64,000 nucleotides of DNA from Siphonodentalium dalli (GCA_032622095.1 CP136061.1:194192369-194256368); one strand, 5' to 3'; positions 44,708 through 57,164 are shown, counted from the first letter of the stretch. The notes: generated from the sequence alone by a model not told the origin. Program-made: numbers and translations.

Positions 44708-45637
44708 ATGAAAGTGTCAATGACAGTGAGCTCAACTTGGAGAGGGGATCATGTAATAGATTACAGTCAATATGGTATGAGGAAAGTTTAAATGTTTAAG
44801 TAATGCCAGAGGTCAACTGAAACAATTTGAGATCAATTGGATGAAAAATGCTGGCTGTAGGGTATGCTGGTGTATTTATTAAAACTTCAAGATGGCTGCC
44901 GGAAGCCAGGTTATTCATCGAAAAATCCTTAAAATTCGAAACCCCCATTGAAAATTGATGCATGTAAATTTTCCAAGACATTTCTCCAATAAATGTGGGG
45001 CGGCATGATGTGCCAATATTTCAAATGTGAAATCCAAGATGGCCACTGGAGGCCATGTTTTTTAGTGATTATGGGAAATGAAAGTGCTAATGACACTGTA
45101 GCTCAACTAGGATAGAGGATAATTTCATGTAATACTAGATGTCATCATGAAGAGATATATAAAGTTTGGGATTCAGCAAGTATATATGAAATGACAAGAA
45201 TGTAAACAAGTATGTAAAATCATAATGTTAACTAGAACGTCACTGGAGGCTGATGGATCCCATCCAATGGTCACCCAAAAGATCCGTATGAAGTTTGATG
45301 ACGATCGGACGAGAGATGTGGTCTGTAGGGTGCGCCAAAGGATTTAGTCATAAAAAGAATAAAATTCAAGATGGCTGGGTGTGCCGATGGATTCAAATTG
45401 AAATCCAAGACGGTGGCCATGTTTTTTTTAACAAATTTCGGAAATAATCGATTGCTCCCATCTACAGGTCACCCTGAAGATCCATATGATGTTTGGTGAC
45501 AATCGGATGTGAGATGTGATCTGTAGGGTGTGCTAATGGAAATTGTTGATGGACGGACGGTACGATGCATGTGCAAATGGATGACGGACGCCAAACCATG
45601 GCAATAATTCAAACTTGACTTCATTAAGTTTAGCTAA
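44708..45637 (-). mobile_element. Nested Helentron-like elements, minus orientation
   Basis: An outer 3' end (ATGAAAGTGTCAATGACAGT then GAGCTCAACTTGG) starts at 44708. A second 3' end (AATGAAAGTGCTAATGACAC then TGTAGCTCAACTAGG) lies at 45077, inside a unit of the outer element. One 5' hairpin (CCATGGCAATAATTCAAACT then TGACTTCATTAAGTTTAGCTA) closes at about 45637, preceded by ACGGACGG. Core units are few and old. Confidence 0.6.
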
Positions 45638-46039
45638 CAAGACAGTGAAGTGGAGACGCTCACCAGACTTTTAAGACTGAGAAGACTGGGACTCGGAAAA
45701 GAGTTAGTACGTTTGTCAAAATCACTTAAAAACAAGTAGTCCTAAAGAGGGACGTAGCTGAGCAGTGGGGTGTCCACCTTCAAATTTTCAACTACATGGC
45801 CCCTGATCCCCCCACCCCACATAGTCCATAGTCCACTCCCTCCCAACTGAAGCAAGCACACTCCCAAGTTCGTAAAATTCCTTTGCACATGTAGGAATTT
45901 GACAACTGATACCTCAAGCTTTCCTAACTGTTGCAAAGTTCCAACCTGACATGCCCCCTTTTTTAATGGTGGACCCCATTCAAACAAATTTTGATTCCAA
46001 CTCTCCATAGGCCATATACACCAAACGCCATTTCTTGAT

Positions 46040-46730
46040 TGGTCATACCCATTTTAACAAATCTCTAACCCAGTTCCATGTAACACAAGGACCCTCCATA
46101 GTAGTTGCTATATATAAGCTATATAGGCCTGATGGCCCTTGAAGAGGAGCCATATTAAGAATTACTATGGGGGAATAGTTATGTCCCTGGTTGCACCCCT
46201 CTTTGACCTGGTGACCCCATTTGAACAAATCTGAATTCCAGTTACCCAAGGACTCTCCATACCAAATATATGCTAAATATTCCAAATAGTTCTTGAGCAG
46301 TTGTTTTAAGAATAACTATTGAGGGAAAGAATTATGTCCCTGACTCCGACCATATTTGACCCAGTGATCCAATTCTGAATCCCAGTCACCCGTACCAAAT
46401 ATAAGCTGAATAGGCCTGATGGTTCTTGATAGGAAGACGTTTTAAGAATTACAATGGATGGCCAATTTATGTCCCTGGCTTCGCCCTTATTTGACCCAGT
46501 GACCTCATTTGAACACATCTGTATCCCTGTTACCCAAGGACCCTCCATACCAATTATAAGCTAAATAGCCCCGATGATTCTTGAGAAGATGTTTTAAGAA
46601 TTACAATGGATGGAAAGAGTTACATCCCCTAGCTATGCCACTTTTTTACCCTCTGACCCCCATTTTAACAGAACTGAATCCCAGCCACCTAGGGACCATT
46701 CACACAAAATATGACTCAATTCTTCATCTC
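46040..46730. repeat. Tandem repeat, units about 150-160 bp, with GACCCTCCATACCAAATATA
   Basis: Four to five diverged units share CCCATTTGAACAAATCTGAA, ACCCAAGGACCCTCCATACC, TAAGCTAAATAGGCC and GTTTTAAGAATTAC.ATGGA. Two more units at 47325-47610 follow after a 600-bp gap and end in GGACAGATGGATGGACG. No coding support. Confidence 0.6.
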
Positions 46731-47324
46731 AGGTAAGCTAAGAAAAACGCCTCCCTCTTTCTCATCCAGCTTCCCATACGTAATTGCCTAAGAAAACAGG
46801 TGTTTAGTTTTAATGGCCTGTCAGATTCACACTTGGCCTTGGGAGTTTGTTATCATAAGCCATAGGTCATTTACATGTAGATACAAACTCTCTAACAGGC
46901 AGAGCGTTTTAGGGTATTAATCAACAAAGCTGTCACTCCAATCAGATTTTGTTAACACTGCTATTTCATTTCTTACTTTATAATCACCTTAGTCAGCACA
47001 ATGTGACTTCTATATGGTGTTAAGTAAACATTCTTTGTTCTCAGGCACCCTCCTCATATCTGATAGAGCTCTGAGTATCTGCATGTTTGCATGTTCTTGA
47101 TTTTAGACTGATTTAAACTAAATTTGGTGCTGTCATCCTGGTGGATGTTATAATGGTGTTAGTTTTTTTTTTTTATTTAAAAGTTAAAAAAAAACATAAT
47201 TGAGCAAGAAATTAATCTCAATTAAAATAAAAAAAAATTCTTCAGTATTTCTTTTCTTCTTTTTTTTGTTAAATTGAGCAAGGAGTTCAATCAAATAGTT
47301 ATGTCCCATGTCCCAAGCTCTGCC
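46731..47324. other. Intergenic spacer between two parts of the tandem repeat
   Basis: A+T-rich with T and A runs near 47165-47265. Possibly an insertion that split the array; termini not recognised. Confidence 0.35.
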
Positions 47325-47610
47325 CCTATTTGATCCAGTGACCCCATTTGAACAAATCTAAACCCCAGTCATCCAAGGACCCTCCATACCAAATATAAGC
47401 TAAATCGGCCCCATGGTTCTTGAGAAGACGTCGTTCTAAGAATTACTATGGAGGAATATAGTTATGGCTCTGCTTTCGCAACTATTTGACCTGGTGACCT
47501 CATTTGAATAAATCTGAATGTGACTCTCCTAGGGAACATCCACACCAAACATGACCCCATTCGGTCTTATAGTTCGGGAGAAGAGACAATTCTTGATGAA
47601 TGGACAGATG
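47325..47610. repeat. Second part of the GACCCTCCATACC tandem repeat
   Basis: Two units with ACCCCATTTGAACAAATCTA and ACCTCATTTGAATAAATCTG, closing with a GATGAATGGACAGATGGATG run. Confidence 0.55.
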
Positions 47611-47867
47611 GATGGACGCACCTACGAATGACCACAAGTTGGTTACTCAGTGTCCGTTACTTATTGGGTGCTCTTGTTGGGTATCAAAAGTTGTTCTTAC
47701 AAAATTACATTTGTTGGGTTCAGAGTCCAAATCCTGATGGGTTGAGATACTTGCATGCATTTCACAATATTTCATTACCGGCTGGAAAACATTGGTTGGA
47801 TATAACAAAATATACACCCCCTCAAAGTAATTTCCAATTGTTTCCTGTATTTCTGTGCATGTTAAAA

Positions 47868-48590
47868 ACAAAGGCATCGCTAGGGCGTGGCAAAATACGC
47901 CCTTTAGCCATTTTGAATTGTACTATCGCAAAATAAGATAATACTTTGAGCTTACATTTGAAGAAAATCTGATATACCCCTAATTTCAATGCCAAAATGT
48001 GGTCAAATTCTAAGTCGAAAAAATGGCCATAACTCATGTAAAAATAATTAGACAGAACCTATATTCAAACTTGGTCTGTAGTTTTAGCTGGGAAATACAC
48101 ATACCATCTTTGGTTCAGCTCAAATAATAAAAACTGGAGTTATCGGTCGGAAACCGAAATGTTATGAAATTGGTCCAATTCTAAGTTGAAAAAGGGCCGT
48201 AACTCATGTAAAAATAATGGGACGGAACCCATATTTGAACTTGGCCTGTATCTTTAGCTGGGAAATATACATACCAACTTTGGTTCAGATAAAATAATCC
48301 AAACTGGAGTTATCGGTCGGAAACCAAAAATGTTAACAGACGGTCAAATTCTAAGTCGAAAAAGGGCCGTAACCCATGTAAAAATAATTGGACGGAACCC
48401 ATATTCGAACTTGGCCTGTATCTTTAGCTGGGAAACACACATACCAACTTTGGTTCAGATCAAATAATCCAAACTGGAGTTATCGATCGGAAACCAAAAA
48501 TGTTAACGGACGGACAGACAGACGGACAGACGGACGGACAGACTGATAACATAATACAACCTTTTTTTCAAAAAGGGCGTATAAAAATGA
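47868..48590. mobile_element. Tandem-core element, units about 170 bp, with GGACGGACAGAC tail
   Basis: It opens AAGGCATCGCTAGGGCGTGG then CAAAATACGCC. Three units follow, at 48001, 48172 and 48342 (spacing 171 and 170), sharing TAACTCATGTAAAAATAATT, TTTAGCTGGGAAATACACAT and CTGGAGTTATCGGTCGGAAA. It closes with a run of GGACGGACAGAC and AAAAAGGGCGTATAAA. A partial relative is at 51505-51780. The layout parallels the Helentron-like elements (tandem core plus fixed ends), but the family is different. Confidence 0.55.
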
Positions 48591-49083
48591 ATTAGGGGGA
48601 ATTAAATCCCCATTTGGACTGCCACTGTTGGTCACGGTGAAGTAGACCTATTTTTCGCGGGATTATGCTGTGTTTGGACTGAGTCCCATTCCATTTGCCT
48701 TAAATGACAGGCTTTTGTTGAAAAGACTTACTGCATTTAGACATGAACCACGGGCACCCAAGAGAACCCCGGAATGTGATTTATGATCTGACATGTCCGC
48801 AATTTAATTTGTCTTAAAAATGGTTTATCATATACCGTGATAGAGAACAATTAAGTGATTATACGAGCGTTTAATACTCTGTTTACATGCATTCTCTGAC
48901 AAATGCAGACATAGATACCAGATAAGCAACAAATGGGTAATCCAAGAAATTTATGTATCCAACAGAACTTTGCATGGATGGACAACCCAAGAAATTGATG
49001 AACTGTTTTTTTGGGTTGTTTAAAAACTGAGAAAAAAACTTGTTGGATTATTTGCTGTTAGGTACTTAAAACAGATCAAGATT
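48591..49083. other. Intergenic, nothing recognised
   Basis: No gene or bounded repeat seen. Confidence 0.35.
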
Positions 49084-49375
49084 GTGAAAGGGTACTTGAT
49101 GGGTATGTGTCCATCCACATGTTATTGGGACCATCATTTGTTGGTACTTTTCATTAAATACCCAATAACCATTTTTGACACTTTTAAGGGGGTTTTACAG
49201 AGATCTAAAGTCGAAAAGTACCCAACAAGTACTCTTTCAGCACACATTTTACCCAATATATGCCCTCTGGTAAACACGAACGGATGGACAGATGGACGGA
49301 CAGATGGACAACGAACGAGGAGTGATGACTATAGCTCCACCGGAGACATCGTCTCAGGGGAGTTAAAAAGCAAGT
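49084..49375. repeat. Interspersed repeat ending in GGACAGATGGACGGACAG
   Basis: GGTACTTGATGGGTA and AAGTACCCAACAAGTACT segments lead into ACGGATGGACAGATGGACGG, then GAGTGATGACTATAGCTCCA. Open frames on both strands across it are repeat-derived. Confidence 0.4.
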
Positions 49376-49648
49376 GTTGGTATGAAACATACATAAACAT
49401 ATATTTTAAAATATTTTTATCATGGCTGCTCTGGTTTTTGCAAAACAACAGGTACAGACATCTTGATTATGGTCAGTTTGCAACAAAATAAATTTCCGTT
49501 ATTAAAATATTTACAAGATATATGTTTTTGAATGTTTTATACACATAATGGGGTTAAATCCATTCGTAAAGATTAGCCAAAGGCCGCATTTTCTTTAGAG
49601 CATAACTTTTCCCATTTTGCATCATAGCACTTCAGCATGACCATTTAA

Positions 49649-50106
49649 CCCTTTACCCAACAAACCGGCCAAAAATGCCCAAATAAAGCTTCAACAGCCT
49701 AAAATATCGTCGGTCTGTCTCAATAACACCATACAAATATGGATATCATTGGAATCGGTTCATTGATCACATTGTGATGGTTACACTTATGCCCTGTGCC
49801 AATGCATTCTCTTATATATGCGAGTCGACCATAGGTCGCCTCGCATATATAAGAGAATGCATTGGCCTAAAAAAAATTCTTTTTTTAACACTTTTTACCA
49901 TTTTTTCTTACATTCTTTAACAATTTAAAAAAACATTCTTACATTTTTTATCAATTTTTTTAATATTTTTCTACATTCTTTGACAATTTTATCATTTTTA
50001 ATATGTGTTAAGCCAATGCATTCTCTTATATATGCGAGGCGACCTATGGTCGACTCGCATATATAAGAGAATGCATTGGCACAGGGCCGTTCTGTTGGGT
50101 AAAGGG
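49649..50106. mobile_element. TTAA (piggyBac-like) miniature element with two long hairpins
   Basis: CCCTTTACCCAACAAACCGG on the left and TTCTGTTGGGTAAAGGG on the right are inverted repeats flanked by TTAA (49645-49648 and 50107-50110). Two near-perfect palindromes (about 49798-49867 and 50011-50082), each CCAATGCATTCTCTTATATA...CATTGG, enclose a T-rich spacer with repeated ACATTCTT..ACAATTT. The single-hairpin relative is at 28801. Confidence 0.7.
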
Positions 50107-50110
50107 TTAA

Positions 50111-50565
50111 CTGAGAGGGGGGTGTGGTAATTTAGCAATGCTTCATGAGAAAGGAAATAATGAAAGTATTGTTAGTGCTATAAAGACAAATTTATCACTG
50201 GTATGTTAATGCAAACATGATAATTGTACAAGATACTTGAGTAAAGCAAGTGATATCAAGAAAAGAATTTTAAAAGTCAAGATGTAGAAATTTTTTAGAA
50301 AAGTACAGGATCCTTGATGCTATCAGCAGCATTGCAGCTCAATTGACATTGATAAGATAACAGCTAACATCCAGCTGTTGTGTTCATCAAAAGATCCAAG
50401 TAGACAACAGGAAGTTATAAAGCGACCCTTAGATGATACCAATTTAATTATTTGATTAAGCCGTTTCACAGAGCCTTCGTATGATGCAGGGCGGTAAAAA
50501 TGCTGCATGGCTATCCCTTTCACAGGACTGCAGCTAACGTTGCATTTAACGCATGCGGCTATGTA
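50111..50565. other. Intergenic, nothing recognised
   Basis: No gene or bounded repeat seen. Confidence 0.35.
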
Positions 50566-50742
50566 CAGTAATGCCCTAAATAATCGACTCCTTAACAACA
50601 GCAGAATTATGGATAACTTTTCAGGATTTAGTCGGAAATATGGCTTGTTGCCATTCATCAGAAAGCTCTCAGAGTCCTAAATCCTGAAAAATTACCCATA
50701 ATTCTGCTGTGGTTAAGGAGTCGATTATTTAGGGCATTACTG
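50566..50742. mobile_element. TA-flanked palindromic miniature element (CAGTAATG family)
   Basis: CAGTAATGCCCTAAATAATC to CATTACTG, 177 bp, TA on both sides. The second inner arm is partly deleted after GAAAGCTCTCAGAGTCC. Confidence 0.75.
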
Positions 50743-51314
50743 TAAATAATATATAGATATAACGTATATAATCACCAAAAAGGCATCTCATACACTCGAA
50801 CACTGGCTAGAAAATATTCAGGTAACTCTGGGTAACTAGTGAATTTTATTTATCTCCAGTCAAGTAAGAATATGGATCTTCATATACCACTGGCTAGATC
50901 ATACATAAAGTTTGTTCTCAGCTTTTGCTACTGTGCTGACTAGCTTGTGACTAGCTGTTATTTGCGGGCTTTCATTTGTGGTAAGCAGAAGTTATAGAAG
51001 GACTCTGGATCAAACTCGTCTAATTTCTTCCACTTCACCCAGCCATTATCATGTAGTTGTGATGCTGGCTGCACCTTCCGCATTGCATTTAACTGCACTA
51101 GCCACAACCCTGTGAAAGCGCCAGTGATATATGTATGGTTTGAAATGTTGCGCCTAACCTGATAGCTGCATGCATTGGCTGCATGCGTCAGCTGCAGGTC
51201 TGTGAAAGCAGCTTTACGAACCCGCTATTAAACGACTGTTTTACCGAAATTGCAACAAAGAGATTGCATTATTTTTTTGCCCATGGTATTCAGTTTGTGC
51301 TAGACTTCTCACCA
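50743..51314. other. Intergenic, nothing recognised
   Basis: Short similar phrases (GCAGCTAACGTTGCATTTAA near 50530 and CATTGCATTTAACTGCACTA near 51080) hint at an old repeat. No gene. Confidence 0.35.
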
Positions 51315-51448
51315 AAGTAATGCCCCAAATAATCGACTCCTTAACCACAGCAGAATTATGGGTAACTTTTCAGGATTTAGTCGGAAATCCTGAAAAGTTA
51401 CCCATATTTCTGCTGTGGTTAAGGAGTCGATTATTTAGAGCATTACTG
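51315..51448. mobile_element. Short CAGTAATG-family palindrome
   Basis: AGTAATGCCCCAAATAATCG to CATTACTG, about 134 bp. The first base of the left end is changed. TA follows the right end. Confidence 0.65.
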
Positions 51449-51504
51449 TATGGGGAATTGAGAATAATTGAGATAATGTATTGGTTTTGTTTATTTTTAT
51501 TCGC

Positions 51505-51780
51505 AAACAAGAGCATCGCTAGAGCATGGCAAAATACGCCATGGTAATTTCAACAAAGGGCCATAACTCTCGTGAAAATTGGCGAGAGGAACCCAAATTT
51601 GAACTTGAGCTGTATTTTGGGATATTAAACTCATACCAATTTTCATTCCATTTACTTCAGACTTAATAAAGTTATCATCCAGAATCGAAAATTGAGTGCA
51701 AATTCCAACAAGGCCGTGGAATCTGAATTTGACTTGACCTGTAATTTAATTGTGCTAGTAAACCCACATACCAAATTGGC
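51505..51780. repeat. Fragment of the CATCGCTAGAGCATGGCAAA element
   Basis: CAAGAGCATCGCTAGAGCAT then GGCAAAATACGCC matches the start of the element at 47868. It is followed by two diverged units with GGGCCATAACTCTCGTG and AAGGCCGTGGAATCTG. Confidence 0.45.
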
Positions 51781-52054
51781 AGACAACACAATGCATAATC
51801 GAGGTGCCAGATGAGTGCACATCACCATCTGGAAACTTAAATATGTGTCTCTTGTCCATGCAGTCAATATATGACAAATATGGGTTCAACCAAGACAAAA
51901 TTTTGTACAGAATTTATTTCATTCATTATGAGTACAGGGGCTTCCTCATGACCACATTTCAAAAGATTGCAGCGAGATCTGTGTGCAAGATATGGAAATT
52001 GCCATCGTTTCTCACAACAACCATAGTTGTTTTTGGTCGCATTTGGATTTTGTG

Positions 52055-54230
52055 ACGCAAAGAGTAAAATCCAAGATGGCTGCCGGCAGTCATGTTTTTC
52101 ATTAAAAATTGGAAAAAATTGGTATGCTCCCATCTAGAGGTCACCCTGATGATCCGCATGAAGTTTGGTGATGATCAGGTGAGGGATGTGACCTGTATGG
52201 TGTGCTAAAGGATTTCGTTATACAAAGAGTAAAATCCAAGATGGCTGCTGGCAGCAATGTTTTTTAACAAAATTCGGAAATGAAAGTGTCAATGACACTG
52301 TAGCTCAACTTGGAAAGGGAATAATTTCATGTGTTACAGTCAATGGAGCGATTAGGAATACAGGAAGTTGAAATGTCTAAGTGATACCAGATTATCACCA
52401 TGAAGAGATTTAAATATATAAAGTAAAATCCAAGATTGCCACTGGCAGCTATGTTTTCCAATGAAATTCAATAACATTTTATAGCTCCCATCTAAAAGGT
52501 GGTGACGATCGGATGAGGGAAGTGGACTGTAGGGTGCGCCAAAGGATTTAGTCATGCAAAGAGTAAACATGTTTTATGGCCGAATGGCTCCAAAATGACT
52601 CATTTCCCATCTACATGTGAATATTAACATCCATGACAAATTTGATGATGATAAGAGGAACACTCCAGCATGTAGCTTGTGTTAATGGATTAAATTTTGA
52701 AATCCAAGATGGCCACTGGTGGCCATGTTTTTTTGCCGAATGACCCCTACATGTCAATGTCAACAGCCGTGACAAATTTCATAATAATCCGACCTAAGGT
52801 ACGACTTGTAGCCCGTGCCAAAGGATTTAGTCATGCAAAGAGTAAAATCCAAGATGGCTGCCAGTGGCCATGTTTTATGGCTGAATGACCCCAAAATGAC
52901 TCGTTCCCATCTACATGTCAATATTAACATCCACGACAAATTTCATGATGATCAGACTAACACTCCGGCCTGTTGACCATGCTGATGGATTGAATTTTGA
53001 AATCCAAGATGGCCACTGGCAGCCATGTTTTTCAGCCGAATGACTCCAAAATGATTTGTTCCCATCTAAATGTCAATATCAACAGCCATGACAAATTTCA
53101 GGATTATCCGACCAAAGGTACGACCTGTAGCCCGTGCCAAAGGATTTAGTCATGCAAAGAGTAAAATCCAAGATGGCTGCCAGCGGCCATGTTTTATGGC
53201 CGAATGACCCCAAAATGACTTGTTCCCATCTACATGTCAATGTTAAAAGCCATGACAAATTTAATGATGATCCGACCAAAGGTACGACCTGGAACCCATG
53301 CCAAAGGATTTAGTCATGCAAAGAGTAAAATCCAAGATGGCTGCTGGCAGCCATATATTTTGGCCGAATGACTCCAAAATGACTCGTTCCCATCTACATG
53401 TCAATATTAACATGTTTCATGATGATCAGACGAACACTCCGGCCTGTAGCCCGTGCTAATGGATTGAGTTTTGAAATCCAAGATGGCCGCTGACGGCCAT
53501 ATTTTTTTGCCGAATAATGCCAAAATTACTCAATGCTAATCACGCAATGTCTGCTTTGAATCAATGCATGTTATTGTTACAAATACACCATCCAAAATTA
53601 TGTGTGTATGGGTTTACTGAGGCAAGTATTTCCCAAACATTTTAGTTGAGGGATATTCATTCCAATCCAAGATGGCATTCCAAAACGGCAACAAGAAATT
53701 GAATGAAAATGTCAATGATACTGAAGCTCAACTTGGAGATGGGCTATTTTCAAATGTTACAGTTAATGGAGCAGTACGAAATGCAGAAAGTTATATGTCT
53801 ATATAATACTGAACACCCAAAGGATTTATTCTTACAAAGAGTAAAATCCAAGATGGCCACTGGCAGACATGTTTTTTAACAGAATTCGGAAAAAATGATA
53901 AGCTCCCATCTAGAGGTCACCCTGAAGATTCATATGAAGTTTGGTGATGATCGATTGAGGATGTGGCCAGTAGGTGTGCTAATGGATTAAAAACTGAAAT
54001 CCACTGGTGGCCATGTTTTTCAAATTCGGAAAAAAAATGGTAAGCTCCCATCTAAAGGTAATCCCGAAGATACCTATGAAGTTTGGGGAAAATCGGATGA
54101 GGGATGTGGCCTGTAGGGTGTGCCAAAAGAAATTGTCGACAGACACAGCCACGCACGCACACTTACACGGACGAAGGATGACCAACCCATGGTAATAGAT
54201 CAAACTTTACAAAGTAAAGTTGAGCCACAA
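52055..54230 (-). mobile_element. Complex of nested Helentron-like elements, minus orientation
   Basis: Core units with CCAAGATGGC..CC..GGCCATGTTTT run throughout. An inner 3' end (AAATGAAAGTGTCAATGACA then CTGTAGCTCAACTTGG) lies at 52278 and another (AATGAAAATGTCAATGATAC) at 53702. A 5' hairpin (TCAAACTTTACAAAGTAAAG then TTGAGCCA) closes at about 54228, preceded by CCATGGTAATAG. Units in the 52560-53520 part are of the younger type; those at the edges are of the older type. Confidence 0.65.
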
Positions 54231-54284
54231 ACCTTTAATTAAAATGTGATAACAGGTCAGGTGTTCGAAAACATCAATCAATCA

Positions 54285-54955
54285 AATCGGTGAGATGTAT
54301 GGGTATACACGGAACAACTGTGATCACTGATGGGGTGTATTGGTATACAAGAAGGTGTTGTCTGATTATGGGTCGGGTGTATGTGTATGGCTGTATTGTC
54401 ATGTCTGGGTGTATATGTATACATATGTTGGATCAATGGTCATGGATTGAGTGTACGGATAAAGCGGGAGTGGCTGTATGGTCATGTGTGATGTATATAT
54501 GTGTGCAAAACCAACATGGAATGACTATGATAATGGTTCAAGTATATGTGGATACCTGGAGTAGCTGTATAGTCAATGGCCAGACATATGGGTACGTAGG
54601 GAGTGTCCTTATGGTCATGGGTGGGGTGTATATCTTGTGTGGCCGTAGGTATACAGGGCATGGCTGTATGATCACGGTTGGGGTGTGTAAGAATAAAGCG
54701 AGTGGCTGAATGGTCATGGATGAGGTGTATATGCATCTGGAGTGGATAACTGGCCGTGGGTGTGGTGCATTGGTATACATGTATCTGGAGGGCTGTATGG
54801 TCATTGGTGGGATCTATACATGTATGTATACCTGAATTGACTGTGTGATCAAGGATGGGGGTGTGTATGTATCTTGAGTAGCTATATGGTAATGGGTGAG
54901 GTGGATAGGTATACAGGGAGTGACTGTACAGGTGTACCTTGGGTGGCTTTCGCTT
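54285..54955. repeat. Degenerate minisatellite with GTGTAT/GGTATAC and GGTCATGG
   Basis: About a dozen irregular units of 45-60 bp combine GTATACATG-type, GGAGTGGCTGTATGGTCATG-type and GGGGTGTATNTGTAT-type segments. Strand composition is strongly skewed (G+T on the + strand). Both strands stay open for 139 and 162 codons because of composition, not coding. Confidence 0.65.
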
Positions 54956-56074
54956 CCTACAATAAATCAAGGATGATATTGATATGTTAATCGATAGTGA
55001 GGTCTTATCAGAGTGTTCTCCGTCTTGATGGCATTTATGCAGAATGGGAAAAAAACACTAACAGTTGAATCTGGGGAGACGATACTGGTTACCCCATCAC
55101 TGTAACCATAGTTTTGGCCACAAGAGACAACCAGACCCAAAATATTACTGTTTTTTTTATTTTTTATCAAATTATGTGCTGAAATGTACGATACGAAAAG
55201 CATATTCGTGAGTGTGATAGAGAATCTACACCTGCAGCGATGGTTGAGCTGAACCACATGCTAGAGCTACAGTGACGATAATCATAGGCCAGCACATACA
55301 TGTTCAGCCTGGGTTATGTCATATACAAATAACAGGCTGGTTGTGGCCTCCTTGTTAGTCAAATCAAAGAGCCACTAAAATAACTGTTGGTGATTGAATG
55401 ACGATCCGTCGACTAGAGGCAGGAAAATTTGACTACTGGTTTAACCATTTAATTGCGTCTCACCATTTGGATTCCTGTGGTTGGCGATATGAAAATTCTG
55501 CATTATTCTATTTGCAATTGCTTGGATCACAACAATGTTTGACTTTCTACATGTAGTGACCTCGGTAAAAGAACTAAAAGAACGTTTATAATGTTTGGTG
55601 TTGTTAATAAAGAGAGTTGGGACGTGCGTTCTATGTACATACATGTTTGCAGCATAGCAATTATGTATCCGTCAGTATGTTTTATACGAGCATAGCATAA
55701 TAATTGGGTTGGTCTAAAAATCACTTCCTAATTCTCTTTCTTATTTACCATTTTGGATGCCATCTTGATTCTGGAGGAAGTTGATTCCCTCAATTTTGAT
55801 ACTAGTGACAAGAGTTATCATTTATGGCCATTGTGTTATATCATGTGGCCATTCTGTTTTTAAAATGTGAAAAATGTGCTCGATACTTAACCCTAGGCTA
55901 CCCCTTAAATCAGCTGTGAAATTTACCAATTTTGGGTACCTGCAATAAATACACAATTGCGGAAAGTTGCACACAGATCTCGTAGCAAACTTTTTATATG
56001 TTCGTTGCAATTGGACACTGCTTAAAAAAAAGTTAAAAACCATTTATGTACAAATTTTGTCTAGGTCAAACCTT
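54956..56074. other. Intergenic, nothing recognised
   Basis: No gene or bounded repeat. GGAGGAAGTTGATTCCCTCA near 55772 resembles the GGAAGTTGATTCTCTG segment of the inverted pair at 32606/33722. Confidence 0.35.
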
Positions 56075-56084
56075 AGTTTGACAG

Positions 56085-56210
56085 GACTACCAGGTCTCCC
56101 ATAGCAGATGAGACCATGCAGAATAAGGTCCCCATAGGGTGAATTTAGTGACAAATGTGTGGGGTAGCATCACTAAATTCACCCTCTGGACACCTCATTC
56201 TACATATGTC
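56085..56210. mobile_element. Remnant of hAT-like miniature element
   Basis: One palindrome of the family remains (AGAATAAGGTCCCCATAGGG...ACCCTCTGGACACCTCATTC), preceded by GTCTCCCATAGCAGATGAGA from the middle part. The outer TIR and second palindrome are missing. Confidence 0.6.
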
Positions 56211-56671
56211 CAGAACAAAATTTTAAGGCCTTCTATCATATCTCATAGTTCACCCACCCATTCAACTCAATATGTGAAGTTTGATACTAATTTGACCATA
56301 CATACAGATTGAAGGGGGTGCCAAATAATTCTGACAATGGTGAAAAATGGTGGTAAGGACCCATTTAAAGGTGACCTATCATTAAGCTACAAAGAAATTT
56401 ACTGTACCCAGCTAAACAAAAGAAAATTGGAAAACGCTGCAAAAACATTAATATAGCATCACTTCATCCCTCAAATTTTGTTCCAAAATGATTGTGTTTT
56501 TAGCATATATTTTACCTATTGCCATGGATAAATATTGCTGATTGCACATTTTTAAAACTAATTAGTATGACAACTAATTGACTAGGGGGACCAGGAATCG
56601 CCAACTAATTGACAATGAACTTTCCTGACCCTCTGAACCCTGAGCTCCTGTGCCTACAATAAATATACCCA
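56211..56671. other. Intergenic, nothing recognised
   Basis: A+T-rich sequence with no gene or bounded repeat seen. Confidence 0.35.
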
Positions 56672-57164
56672 CCCCTGATTAAGTGGTCCTGCTATTTGCT
56701 ATGATGCTGGTGGGTCCTGCTGAATTGCTATAATGGTGTTAGGGTAAAAGCGATGATGTTATAAAATAAATGTACCATTATTGTTTTAAAGTTATTATTT
56801 TCGCTGTGTTTAGATGATCTGAACAAATCGAAGAATAGCCATTATGTGTATAAAAATTCAAAAACGTGTATATTGTATAATATATAAATAACGGCTGTGT
56901 TGGTCATTGTAAACTGGTCATACTTGATATGGCCATTCCTTTCGTTTTTCAAACACCATTGCCACCATCATTAAAATATTTAAAAATATATATGTTCTAT
57001 ATTTTTAAACAGATACTAGCTTTTGCGCAGATTAGCCAAACACCGCAAAATGACAACTTTAGAAAAAATAATGGTCATTTTTCTTAACAGAATAGTTTTG
57101 ACCTACCAGCATCAAAGCAATTCAGCAGGACCAATCAAATTAGCAAGACCACTTAACCAGGGAT
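56672..57164. mobile_element. About 490-bp inverted-repeat element
   Basis: ACCCCTGATTAAGTGGTCCT then GCTATTTGCTATGATGCTGG on the left pairs with the complement of 57085-57160, which reads CCTGGTTAAGTGGTCTTGCT on the minus strand. GGTCCTGCTGAATTGCT occurs in both arms. Related pieces are near 47120 and 49560. Confidence 0.5.

Noticed and set aside
49084-49491. 135-codon frame
   Set aside because: Covers an interspersed repeat with a GGACAGATGGACGG run; no domain or codon pattern supports it.
54290-54970. Two long overlapping frames (139 and 162 codons)
   Set aside because: Both arise from the skewed minisatellite; residues only repeat its unit.
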